From the NCBI GenBank assembly GCA_051879215.1, contig JBJELP010000242.1, positions 1-29,891 on the forward strand: a stretch of DNA of 29,891 nt, read 5' to 3'. Under the pieces are notes generated by a model. The model ran no database searches. It was not told the DNA's origin and saw only the letters and a program-made list of their open reading frames with translations. Shown piece after piece: positions 15,410 through 23,159 of the stretch (position 1 is its first letter; each line of letters starts with the position of its first letter). Origin of the DNA: TWA4 sp051879215 (lineage in GTDB: Bacteria; Bacillota; Clostridia; Lachnospirales; Lachnospiraceae). A program made the position numbers and the translations under genes.

Positions 15410-16219
15410 TTAATTATTATTCAGTGTACTATAATTCGCTGATTCACTGCGGATCCAGTCACCCCACTCTGCATAATATTTTCCAAGAAGGTGTGCCTGA
15501 TCCTGCGTTTTTCCGGCATCCAGATTTCCGTTGGCATCATCAAACAGGACATTGGCATCCAGATAGAATATATTTTTCCTGTCCGCTATTTTTGACAGTT
15601 CGGCATTCAGCTTATCTATAGCAGTATTATTAATCACTTTGTCACTGTCAGAACGTTTTTTTGACACATGAAGATTTGCCTGAAGAAATACAGCAGCATC
15701 CGGCTGACTTTTTTTCACGAAATCAATCAATTCGCTGTATTTATCCACAATACTGTTAAATTCATAGCCCAGTTCGTTGATACCAAGCATGATATATATT
15801 TTACCATATTTTTTATCAGCCAGTAACTCATCCAGGGTTACTTTTCCAATTGAAGGAACAGAAATACGGTTTTTGCGGACATTAAATACGCTCATTCCGG
15901 TATCACAGAAAAAGGTTGCTTCATTTAATCCTGCGTATTCCATGATTCCCACAGTTCTGGAGTCCCCGATGAATAAAGCATCCTCCATCGATGCCGGTGC
16001 TTTGTTCGCTTCACTGTCAGGTTTGCCGGATTCAGTGGTTTCTGATTCGGAGGTTTCAACATCTGCCGAAAGATGGGTATCTGTTATTTCACTGCTTTCA
16101 ACAGAACTGTTTTCGGGTTCTTTGCCTGCGTTTTCAGAATTGCCGCAGGAAGTCAATATCATACCTGTTATCATCATGAAAAGTAAACTGAATACTGCAA
16201 TAAAATTGATTTTTTTCAT
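15410..16219 (-). CDS. SGNH/GDSL hydrolase-type lipoprotein, probable O-acyl (acetyl) transferase partner
   Basis: A 269-residue exported lipoprotein: basic start MKKINF, hydrophobic core, and lipobox LTSC with the lipidated Cys at 25. A Glu/Ser/Thr-rich linker follows (26-80), then an SGNH domain. Catalytic Ser is in IGDSRTVG (Ser 87), the block III residue in LGINELG (Asn 148), and the Asp/His pair in DQAH (240/243). The start is ATG 16219; the longer GTG 16228 frame begins inside the GAGGTG ribosome binding site. It lies 12 bases after the MBOAT gene. SGNH proteins beside MBOAT proteins usually complete transfer of acetyl groups onto wall polymers. Confidence 0.85.
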   Translation of the reverse strand: MKKINFIAVFSLLFMMITGMILTSCGNSENAGKEPENSSVESSEITDTHLSADVETSESETTESGKPDSEANKAPASMEDALFIGDSRTVGIMEYAGLNEATFFCDTGMSVFNVRKNRISVPSIGKVTLDELLADKKYGKIYIMLGINELGYEFNSIVDKYSELIDFVKKSQPDAAVFLQANLHVSKKRSDSDKVINNTAIDKLNAELSKIADRKNIFYLDANVLFDDANGNLDAGKTQDQAHLLGKYYAEWGDWIRSESANYSTLNNN

Positions 16220-16231
16220 CATCTGCACCTC

Positions 16232-17626
16232 TTAAAATCGAAAATATAAAAATGGATCATCAAATCCTCTGTACATGCAGTACAGGCTGGCAATCAGAAT
16301 TGCCAGAGTCAACAGAAACGTAACAGCCGGTTTTTTTATCCGTTCCAGCAATCGATACGGCAATTTTGTGGAGAACAGTATTCCTGCGATGAAAAAGGGG
16401 TAATACTGTCCCAGGTATTTCAGATAGTCATATCGGAATATGGACCACATGCCCTGACCAAAAAACGGAAATAACCGGGTAAATAATAATCCGAGCTGAT
16501 CCATGTCAGAAACAGCAAAAACCGCCCAGGTAAGCGGGATCAGAATCATCATATAAATATGTCCCAGAAAAGCATGTTCAGACAGATATCTGCCGATAAA
16601 TAACTTCTCGATCATGATGATTACAAAGAGAAGGAATCCCCATAATATAAAATTGTATCCTGCACCATGCCAGATACCTGTCAGCAGCCATACAATCAGC
16701 AGGTTAAGCAAGGTTCGGGCTGTTCCGCATCGGTTTCCTCCCAGAGGAATGTAAACGTATTCCCGAAACCATGATCCCAATGTTATATGCCACCGTCTCC
16801 AGAATTCAGTCATGGTAAGGCTTATATAGGGATGATCAAAGTTTTTAGGAAGCCGGAATCCAAGCATTTTCCCAAGACCAATGGCCATCAGAGAATAACC
16901 AAAAAAGTCAAAATAGATATGGAAAGAGTATGCCAGTACCGCCATCCAGGCAAGGGGCGTGGATATACAGTCAAATCCGATGGCCAGTGTCTGCGACCAG
17001 AGTTTCCAGATGGGATTGGCAAGCAAAACCTTTAACCCCAGACCAAATACAAAAATTTCCATCCCGCTGATTGCTTCTCGGACTGTGATTGTCCGACTCT
17101 TCAGTTCCTTCCTGACCTGTCCGTATGTAACAATCGGACCGGCAATCAGCTGTTCAAACATGGAAATATATACCGCAAACCGCAATAAACTTTTCTCTGC
17201 TTTTTCTTTACCTCTGTAAACATCTGCAATATAGGAAAGCCCCTGAAAGGTATAGAATGATATTCCGATTGGAAGAATCATTTCCGTAACAAAGGGAAAA
17301 TCCGGAAATACTTTCACCAGTTCACCGCATATAAAATTGGAATATTTAAATATGCAGAGACTGATCAGATGAAACAACACACCGGCTGTCAGCAATGGTT
17401 TTTTCAGATCATTCCTCTTTTCCATTCCCAATCCGACCAGAAAATCCACTATAATGCTCATGACCAGCAGCAGAAAATGGACAGGGGCCTGTGTTGTCCC
17501 TATAAAATAAAATGTGAAACTGCCCAAAAGCAGAATGATGTTTTTCCACCGATCCGGCACCAGATAGAAACAGGTGAAAAAAATCGGCATAAACAGTAAA
17601 ACAAATTGTAAACTGCTGAAAACCAT
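16232..17626 (-). CDS. MBOAT family membrane O-acyltransferase
   Basis: A 464-residue protein with about ten or more hydrophobic segments. It is likely to move acyl (acetyl) groups across the membrane for an outside acceptor. The MBOAT signatures are visible: FGYSLMAIGLGKMLGF, EFWRRWHITLGSWFREYVYIPLGGN (written here in parts: EFWRRWHITL and WFREYVYIPLGG), and the catalytic-His helix LLTGIWHGAGYN (His about 320). It is closer to the AlgI/PatA type than to DltB, since no dlt genes adjoin. ATG 17626 has GGAGG 8 bases upstream; ATG 17641 is an alternative. First gene of the operon with the SGNH lipoprotein, sigV and rsiV. Confidence 0.9.
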   Translation of the reverse strand: MVFSSLQFVLLFMPIFFTCFYLVPDRWKNIILLLGSFTFYFIGTTQAPVHFLLLVMSIIVDFLVGLGMEKRNDLKKPLLTAGVLFHLISLCIFKYSNFICGELVKVFPDFPFVTEMILPIGISFYTFQGLSYIADVYRGKEKAEKSLLRFAVYISMFEQLIAGPIVTYGQVRKELKSRTITVREAISGMEIFVFGLGLKVLLANPIWKLWSQTLAIGFDCISTPLAWMAVLAYSFHIYFDFFGYSLMAIGLGKMLGFRLPKNFDHPYISLTMTEFWRRWHITLGSWFREYVYIPLGGNRCGTARTLLNLLIVWLLTGIWHGAGYNFILWGFLLFVIIMIEKLFIGRYLSEHAFLGHIYMMILIPLTWAVFAVSDMDQLGLLFTRLFPFFGQGMWSIFRYDYLKYLGQYYPFFIAGILFSTKLPYRLLERIKKPAVTFLLTLAILIASLYCMYRGFDDPFLYFRF

Positions 17627-17685
17627 ATCCATATCCTCCATTTTTTTGATACAAGGAGAAAACGTTGTTTAACTCCGATATCTAT

Positions 17686-17728
17686 TCAGGACTCACACTC
17701 GGGTCCTGACATGGGAGTCATCTCCCAT
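17686..17728 (-). other. Two hairpins at the 5' end of the MBOAT operon mRNA
   Basis: ATGGGAG-ATGA-CTCCCAT (17711-17728) lies a few bases after the predicted transcription start, and TCAGGAC/GTCCTGA (17686-17709) follows directly. Tandem 5'-terminal stems may stabilise the message or control the start of translation; this is inferred from position. Confidence 0.6.
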
Positions 17729-17738
17729 CTGATATACA

Positions 17739-17765
17739 GACGACACAAAATGACAAAAGGTTACA
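17739..17765 (-). promoter_or_regulatory. ECF-type promoter of the MBOAT-SGNH-sigV-rsiV operon
   Basis: On the minus strand: -35 TGTAAC (17760-17765) followed by CTTTT, a 17-base spacer, and -10 CGTC (17739-17742). This is the AAC...CGTC pattern recognised by SigX/SigV/SigM-like ECF factors. It lies about 115 bases before the MBOAT gene with no competing sigma-A promoter seen, so the sigma factor probably drives its own operon. Confidence 0.75.
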
Positions 17766-17796
17766 AAAAAAATGCAGCCTCATTTCTGAGACTGCA
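17765..17796 (-). terminator. Terminator of the NlpC/P60 gene
   Basis: On the minus strand: TGCAGTCTCA (17787-17796), loop GAAA, TGAGGCTGCA (17773-17782) with one G-T pair, then eight T. The T run touches the -35 element of the next operon's ECF promoter. Confidence 0.9.
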
Positions 17797-17826
17797 CTGA
17801 TTTTCTGTAAATATTATAATATTGAA

Positions 17827-19182
17827 TTAATGGGTATATGTAACATACTTAACAGGTGTTCCGCAGTAGCCGATGGAATCAATCTGACAACCGCGGCGTG
17901 AGTTCGCTTCATGACAGATCTTTCCGCCGCCAATGTAGATTGCCACATGGCTGATACCGCTCTTTCCGTAGAATACCAGATCACCAGGCTTTAATTCACT
18001 GGAGCTGATAGAACGTCCGCCCTTTGCCTGTGCGGAAGAGCTGTGAGGTAAGCTGATACCAAAGGATTTATAAATTGCCATTGTAAATCCGGAACAGTCA
18101 GCACCTGTTGTCAGGCTGGAACCGCCCCAGACATATTTCAGCTTTCCTGCATACTGCTGCGCTTTTGCTGCAATACCGGAACCACTCTTGGAGCTTCCTG
18201 ATGAGCTGCTGGAGCTGCTGGAGCTGCTGCTCTTGCTGGAACTGCTGCTCTTGCTGGATGTGCTCTTTGAAGATGAAGAGCTTGTCTTTTTGCTGGAAGA
18301 TGTTTTCTTTGCTTCTGCAGCTTTCTTAGCTTCTTCTGCAGCTTTTTTAGCTTCTTCTTCCAGTCTCTTCAGGCGTTCCTCTTCTGCCTTTTCCGCTTCA
18401 ATTTCCTCTACCGTCTTTGCATGTGTAAATTCCACATAAACGGAAGCATAATCTGCAGAAACATAACCTTTCAGATCATCTTCGCCGTCTTCGCCTTCGC
18501 TGACCAGAACTTTAATGAACTTTGTTCCGTCTGCATCCTTGGAATCTACTGACTCTTCCAGTACAGAATAAACAGAATTCTCTGCAAGCAGATCCAGTGT
18601 GCGGCTGGTTGTGGTTGCATCTTCACGAAGTCTCAATGTTTTTGCTGTGGTCTTGCAGAGCACATTGCCGACTTCCTTTGCAATCTTCTCAGCTTCTTCT
18701 CCGGTTTTGAAGAACTCTGCCTTCATATAACCGGTACAGTTGCCGGATTTGATACGATACCACTGACCGCCCTCACCGTCTACTGTTTCCAGAATGGTAG
18801 CTGCTGAGTTATCATAGATCTTACCAACGATTTCGCTTTCTGTTGTAGGTTCTTTACGGACATTTACACAGCTCTTAACCTGTGCAATTGCAATATTCTC
18901 ATAAGGGGAAGGTGCCGGTGCTTCGGTTTCTTCAGCCGCTTCGGTTGTATCAGCTGCCCCTTCTTCGGACTGTTCTGTGCCGGATATGGCACTTTCTTTC
19001 ATAACAGTTCCGAGATCCTTATCTGTTTTCTCTGTAAACTGACTGATGCTAAACGCAATGCCTGCTACTGCTGTATCTGCAGGCAAGGCGGTGTCTGCAC
19101 CGGTTGCCAGAGCAGTTAAGGGGGAAGCACAGACCATTGTTGCGGAAAGAGTAGCTGCCAGGACTCTTGCTCTTTTGTTCAT
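17827..19182 (-). CDS. Secreted cell-wall hydrolase, SH3 + NlpC/P60
   Basis: A 451-residue exported protein likely to cut peptide stems of peptidoglycan. After a signal peptide (about 1-27, ALA-like cleavage), residues 95-160 and about 173-250 form two bacterial SH3 modules (CVNVRKEP and TLRLREDA openings). Then come a charged Ala/Glu/Lys helix (255-292), a Ser/Lys linker (294-335) and an NlpC/P60 domain with Cys 363 (ADCSGF), His 412 (SHVAIYIG) and His 424. The start ATG 19182 has GGAGG 5 bases upstream; the longer frame to 19215 lacks one. It is monocistronic, between its own promoter and terminator. Confidence 0.93.
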   Translation of the reverse strand: MNKRARVLAATLSATMVCASPLTALATGADTALPADTAVAGIAFSISQFTEKTDKDLGTVMKESAISGTEQSEEGAADTTEAAEETEAPAPSPYENIAIAQVKSCVNVRKEPTTESEIVGKIYDNSAATILETVDGEGGQWYRIKSGNCTGYMKAEFFKTGEEAEKIAKEVGNVLCKTTAKTLRLREDATTTSRTLDLLAENSVYSVLEESVDSKDADGTKFIKVLVSEGEDGEDDLKGYVSADYASVYVEFTHAKTVEEIEAEKAEEERLKRLEEEAKKAAEEAKKAAEAKKTSSSKKTSSSSSKSTSSKSSSSSKSSSSSSSSSSSGSSKSGSGIAAKAQQYAGKLKYVWGGSSLTTGADCSGFTMAIYKSFGISLPHSSSAQAKGGRSISSSELKPGDLVFYGKSGISHVAIYIGGGKICHEANSRRGCQIDSIGYCGTPVKYVTYTH

Positions 19183-19399
19183 TTCAACCTCCAAATAATT
19201 TCTGATTTCTATCAAATCAGTCTTTTCTGAATCACTCAGATCAGACTAAACATAAATCATAGGCTATTCTGCAAATATAAACCATCTGTTTCAACTTGTT
19301 ACGTATTATAGATGCATGTATTACAAAAAAAGTTTGAGTCTTCGTAAAAAATACTTAACTTTTTCTTTTTTTTGTAATATTTCTGTCATATCTGCAAGC
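19183..19399 (-). other. Long 5' leader of the NlpC/P60 gene
   Basis: About 217 transcribed bases before the start codon, A/T rich. A 7-bp hairpin CTGATTT/AAATCAG (19202-19220) is just upstream of the ribosome binding site and an AGTCT/AGACT stem lies before it. On the plus strand TGTAAT-N5-TGTCAT (19373-19389) resembles a WalR box with one mismatch. No c-di-AMP riboswitch core was recognised. Confidence 0.4.
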
Positions 19400-19405
19400 C
19401 ATATA

Positions 19406-19434
19406 ATTATAACAGACTCCTATTTGAATGTCAA
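19406..19434 (-). promoter_or_regulatory. Perfect-consensus promoter of the NlpC/P60 gene
   Basis: On the minus strand: TTGACA (19429-19434), exactly 17 bases, TATAAT (19406-19411). The -35 directly abuts the trxB stop codon. Both hexamers match the sigma-A consensus at every base. Confidence 0.9.
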
Positions 19435-20364
19435 TTATGAATGTGTTAAAAGATAATTTTCTATTGAAGTTACCGCATTGGCTCCGTCTGCTGCAGCTGT
19501 AATGACCTGTCTCAGCTGTTTTGTCCGAATGTCACCTGCTGCAAATATTCCGGGTGTCGATGTGACACCACTTTCATCTGCAATCAGATACCCCTGTTCA
19601 TCCGTATCTGCTATATCCCGGAATGCTTCACTCTTTGGTGTGATACCAATGGCAATAAAAACACCGTCCACGGAATAATCGAACTGTTCTCCTGTGATGG
19701 TATCGCTGACATAAAGCTGTTCCACCTGATCAGAACCCACAATCTCATCCGGTACTTTATTCCAGATTATTTCCACATTGGAAAGTTCCAGCAGTTTTTT
19801 CTGAAGAATTTTTGCAGCTCTGAGTTCATCTCTGCGATGAAACAGATACACTTTTTTACAGATACGTGCCAGAAAAATTGCATCTTCCACAGCAACATCT
19901 CCGCCGCCAATCACGGCAACCGTCTTGTTTCTGTAAAATGCCCCATCACAGGTGGCACAGTAACTGACGCCGGCTCCCATGAATTCTTCTTCCCCCGGGA
20001 TTTTCAGTTTGCGGTGTTCGGCTCCGCAGGCTGCCAGAACGGTTCTGGTTCTGTACCGGTTCTCTTTTCCCTGCAGAAGCCAGTCCCCTTCCTCTCCTGA
20101 AACTGCGGTAATTTCCTCGGTCAGAAAAGAGGCTCCCAGTTTTTCTGCATGGACACGCATTTTTTCTGCCAGATCCAATCCGGTAATTCCGGGATAACCG
20201 GGATAATTATCTACTTCATATGTCTGCGTAATCTGGCCGCCGCTTATATAATTTTTTTCTATTACCAGCGTTTTCAGTTCTGCCCGCTGTGCATATATGG
20301 CTGCGGACAATCCTGCCGGTCCTGATCCTACTATGATTACATCATATATATCATCTTTTTTCAT
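19435..20364 (-). CDS. trxB: Thioredoxin reductase
   Basis: NADPH-dependent flavoenzyme that keeps thioredoxin reduced. The 309-residue protein has the N-terminal FAD motif GSGPAGLSAA (about 13-22), the redox-active disulfide CATC (136-139), the NADPH motif VIGGGDVAVEDA, and the C-terminal FAD contact GIFAAGDIRTKQLRQ. Length and order are typical. The ribosome binding site GGGAGG lies about 10 bases before ATG 20364. No thioredoxin gene adjoins. No terminator separates it from the NlpC/P60 promoter, so some read-through is possible. Confidence 0.96.
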   Translation of the reverse strand: MKKDDIYDVIIVGSGPAGLSAAIYAQRAELKTLVIEKNYISGGQITQTYEVDNYPGYPGITGLDLAEKMRVHAEKLGASFLTEEITAVSGEEGDWLLQGKENRYRTRTVLAACGAEHRKLKIPGEEEFMGAGVSYCATCDGAFYRNKTVAVIGGGDVAVEDAIFLARICKKVYLFHRRDELRAAKILQKKLLELSNVEIIWNKVPDEIVGSDQVEQLYVSDTITGEQFDYSVDGVFIAIGITPKSEAFRDIADTDEQGYLIADESGVTSTPGIFAAGDIRTKQLRQVITAAADGANAVTSIENYLLTHS

Positions 20365-20381
20365 TCTTAATTTTCCCTCCC

Positions 20382-20443
20382 CGTCGGCTGTTAAAATGAT
20401 TCTTTCATTTTACATTCCCTTTTCGTCGGCTGATAAAATGATT
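20382..20443. repeat. Diverged tandem duplication in the trxB leader
   Basis: Twenty bases at 20382-20401 recur at 20424-20443 with one mismatch (core CGTCGGCTG(T/A)TAAAATGATT), 42 bases start to start. On the minus strand the purine-rich ribosome-binding area follows each copy, so the duplication covers the trxB translation start region. The outer copy is followed by an AAGGGAA and a 5-codon frame ATG...TAA. Confidence 0.6.
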
Positions 20444-20501
20444 TTCTCCTGTTTCGGCAGATATTATTCTGCGGCGAATCAAAAAGGGCTGCCGGTCCGA
20501 T

Positions 20502-20530
20502 CAGCGGAGATTCATTCAAACCATCCGCTG
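20502..20530 (-). terminator. Possible weak terminator after livF
   Basis: CAGCGGA/TCCGCTG stem with a 15-base loop, 70 bases after the livF stop; a run of five T (20481-20485) follows only after another 16 bases. No clear trxB promoter was recognised between this and trxB. Confidence 0.3.
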
Positions 20531-20599
20531 TCAACTGACATGCCCTTATTCATACTTGTATGTCTCACTTTACCTGACAAACACTGGTATCATCCGGCT

Positions 20600-21310
20600 T
20601 TATTCACCCAGATATGCTTTTTTAATAGAATCATTATTCAGCAGTTCTTTCGCATCACCTTCCAGTGTAATGGTACCGGTTTCCAGTACATATGCTCTGT
20701 CTGCAATGGAAAGCGCTTTCTTTGCATTCTGTTCTACCAGAAGGACGGTTACGCCATCTGCACTTACATCCTTAATAATACTGAAAATCTCATTTACAAA
20801 GATGGGGGAAAGTCCCATGGAAGGTTCATCCATCAGAATGATCTTCGGTTTGGACATCAGTGCACGTCCCATGGCCAGCATCTGCTGCTCACCGCCGGAA
20901 AGTGTTCCCGCCATCTGGTTTTTACGTTCTTCCAGACGGGGAAAACGTTTGTATACATTGGCCAGTGACTCTTCGATTTCTTTCTTATCGTTTCTGGTAT
21001 ATGCGCCCAGTTTCAGATTCTGCAGAACGGAAAGCTGGGAAAAAACACGGCGGCCTTCCGGTACGTGGGCCATACCCATGGATACGATCTTATGCGCAGG
21101 AACTTTCGTAATGTCTTTTCCCTCAAACATAATGGATCCGGCCTTCGGTTTCAGAAGTCCTGTGATTGTATGGAGTGTGGTCGTTTTGCCTGCACCATTT
21201 GCACCGATCAGCGCAATTACCTCTCCTTCATTGACATCAAGGGAAATTCCCTTGATGGCCTGGATCATACCATAATAAACCTGTATATCTCTGATTTCCA
21301 ACATTGCCAT
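20600..21310 (-). CDS. livF: Branched-chain amino acid ABC transporter ATPase LivF
   Basis: One of the two cytoplasmic ATPases of the leucine/isoleucine/valine importer. The 236-residue protein has Walker A GANGAGKTT, signature LSGGEQQMLAMGRAL, Walker B IILMDEPSMGLSP and the switch His region VLLVEQNAKKAL. The start at 21310 has AGGAGG 8 bases upstream. Last gene of the liv operon, 12 bases after livG. The absence of extended C-terminal residues fits LivF rather than LivG. Confidence 0.95.
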   Translation of the reverse strand: MAMLEIRDIQVYYGMIQAIKGISLDVNEGEVIALIGANGAGKTTTLHTITGLLKPKAGSIMFEGKDITKVPAHKIVSMGMAHVPEGRRVFSQLSVLQNLKLGAYTRNDKKEIEESLANVYKRFPRLEERKNQMAGTLSGGEQQMLAMGRALMSKPKIILMDEPSMGLSPIFVNEIFSIIKDVSADGVTVLLVEQNAKKALSIADRAYVLETGTITLEGDAKELLNNDSIKKAYLGE

Positions 21311-21322
21311 GATATGTTCCTC

Positions 21323-22084
21323 CTATTCGTCACCCAGATATGCTTTAATTACTTCGGGATCGTTCAATACATCAGAGGTCTCTCCGCAGGAAAGAACAGA
21401 ACCGAAGTTCAGTACAGTCAGCTTTTCGCAGATACCGGATACCAGTTTCATATCATGTTCGATCAGCAGAATGGTCATATCAAAAGTATCACGGACAAAC
21501 CGAATGGTTTCCATCAGTTCCGCTGTTTCATTGGGATTCATACCTGCTGCCGGTTCATCCAGAAGCAGAAGCTTGGGATTGGTTGCCAGTGCTCTGGCAA
21601 TTTCCAGTTTTCTCTGTTTACCGTAAGGAAGATTCGCTGCCAGTGTTTCAGCTTCGCCATCCAGATCAAATACCTTCAGCAGTTCCATGGCACGTTCATT
21701 CATCTGCTTTTCAACTTTAAAATAGGAAGGCAGACGGAATATTCCGGAGATTGTGCTGTATTTGTAATCATTATGAAGTCCGACCTTTACATTGTCCAGT
21801 ACACTCAGCGCCTTGAAAAGACGAATATTCTGGAATGTACGGGCAATTCCCGCTTTATTGATTTCAATGATACCCTTACCGGTGATATTGTGTCCATCCA
21901 GTTCCACAGAACCACTGTCCGGTTTGTATACACCGGTCAGAAGGTTGAATACAGTTGTCTTACCGGCACCGTTGGGACCGATCAGACCGTAAAGCTGTCC
22001 CTTTTCAATGGACACGGAAAAATTGTTAACTGCTTTCAGACCACCGAAGGAGATGGTAAGATTTTTTACTTCCAGCATTGACAT
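21323..22084 (-). CDS. livG: Branched-chain amino acid ABC transporter ATPase LivG
   Basis: Second ATPase of the Liv importer, 253 residues. It has Walker A GPNGAGKTTVFNLLTG, the LivG-type signature LPYGKQRKLEIARAL in place of the usual LSGGQ, Walker B LLLLDEPAAGMNP, and the long helical insert after Walker A typical of LivG. GGAGG lies 8 bases before ATG 22084. It is 3 bases after livM and 12 before livF. Confidence 0.95.
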   Translation of the reverse strand: MSMLEVKNLTISFGGLKAVNNFSVSIEKGQLYGLIGPNGAGKTTVFNLLTGVYKPDSGSVELDGHNITGKGIIEINKAGIARTFQNIRLFKALSVLDNVKVGLHNDYKYSTISGIFRLPSYFKVEKQMNERAMELLKVFDLDGEAETLAANLPYGKQRKLEIARALATNPKLLLLDEPAAGMNPNETAELMETIRFVRDTFDMTILLIEHDMKLVSGICEKLTVLNFGSVLSCGETSDVLNDPEVIKAYLGDE

Positions 22085-22087
22085 GGC

Positions 22088-23146
22088 TTATACCTCCTTC
22101 TTCTTTCTTGAAAAGACTCTTTCCCGGAATTCCAGACATGCAGGAGCCCAGTTGAAGAGCATCATGACAATCAGAACGACTGCATAGACCAGCATACGAT
22201 AGTCTGAGAAGCTTCTCAGCAGTTCGGGCAGTGCAGTCAGAATCACTGCAGCAATAATAGATCCCCGCATATTGCCGATGCCGCCAAGTACCACATAAAC
22301 CAGAATCATAATGGACATATTATAACCAAAGTTCTTGGGCTGTGCCTGCAGGGAACTCAGGTTATGAGCATACAGTACACCTGCCATACCGCCAAGAGCC
22401 GCAGAAATGGTAAATGCCATCATCTTGAATTTTGTAATATCGATACCAACGGATTCTGCAGCAATACGGTTATCACGAATTGCCATAATGGCACGGCCTG
22501 AACGGGAATTGATCAGGTTCAGAACAATCACAAGTGTAATCAGCAGGAGAATGACGCCGATGGTAAATGTGGAGTTCTTCGGCGTTCCGGAAATACCCTG
22601 AGCGCCCTTTATGATGACCTTACCGGTTTCTGATAACCCCAGTGACATCTCATCCTTCATGGAAAAATGAATTCCCTTTTCATCTACACCGAGATAAATA
22701 ACATTGATTACATTTTTGATAATTTCGCCGAATGCAAGGGTAACAATGGCCAGGTAATCACCTTTCAGACGAAGTACGGGAATACCGATGAGGAAGCCAA
22801 GGAGTGCTGCAGCAGCAGAACCCACGATAATAGCCAAAATGAAACGGGGCAGATCTGCTGTGATGCTGTCCCTTGTTATCTGTGAGAAAGTAGCTCCCAC
22901 AAAAGCACCGATACACATAAAGCCTGCATGCCCCAGACTCAGTTCACCCATAATGCCGACTGTCAGGTTCAGGGATACTGCCATAATGGAATAAATACAG
23001 AGAGGTACCAGAAGTCCTTTGTACAGACTGGGAAGGGAGCCCTGCATTACCAGTATCTGAAATACAGCATAAAAGGCAATTACCATTGCATACGTCAGAA
23101 AATTGCCTTTTAAAAGATTCTTGATTCCACCTTTTTTCTTTGACAT
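22088..23146 (-). CDS. livM: Branched-chain amino acid ABC transporter permease LivM
   Basis: Integral membrane subunit, 352 residues, with about ten hydrophobic segments. It contains the LivM motifs NLTVGIMGELSLGHAGF and the EAA-like loop GRAIMAIRDNRIAAESVGID, then GGMAGVLYAHN and VVLGGIGNMRGS. The longest frame begins at GTG 23155, but the GGGGG before it fits ATG 23146 (8-base spacing), which gives MSKKKGGIKN. It starts 14 bases after the livH stop. Confidence 0.94.
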   Translation of the reverse strand: MSKKKGGIKNLLKGNFLTYAMVIAFYAVFQILVMQGSLPSLYKGLLVPLCIYSIMAVSLNLTVGIMGELSLGHAGFMCIGAFVGATFSQITRDSITADLPRFILAIIVGSAAAALLGFLIGIPVLRLKGDYLAIVTLAFGEIIKNVINVIYLGVDEKGIHFSMKDEMSLGLSETGKVIIKGAQGISGTPKNSTFTIGVILLLITLVIVLNLINSRSGRAIMAIRDNRIAAESVGIDITKFKMMAFTISAALGGMAGVLYAHNLSSLQAQPKNFGYNMSIMILVYVVLGGIGNMRGSIIAAVILTALPELLRSFSDYRMLVYAVVLIVMMLFNWAPACLEFRERVFSRKKKEV

Positions 23147-23159
23147 TTCAGACACCCCC

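Noticed and set aside
19183..19399. c-di-AMP (ydaO) riboswitch before the NlpC/P60 gene
   Set aside because: Such riboswitches are common before wall hydrolases, but the conserved core was not recognised in this A/T-rich leader.
21065..22081. 338-codon plus-strand frame opposite livF and livG
   Set aside because: Antisense to two certain ABC ATPase genes, with shadow-like composition and no recognisable domain.
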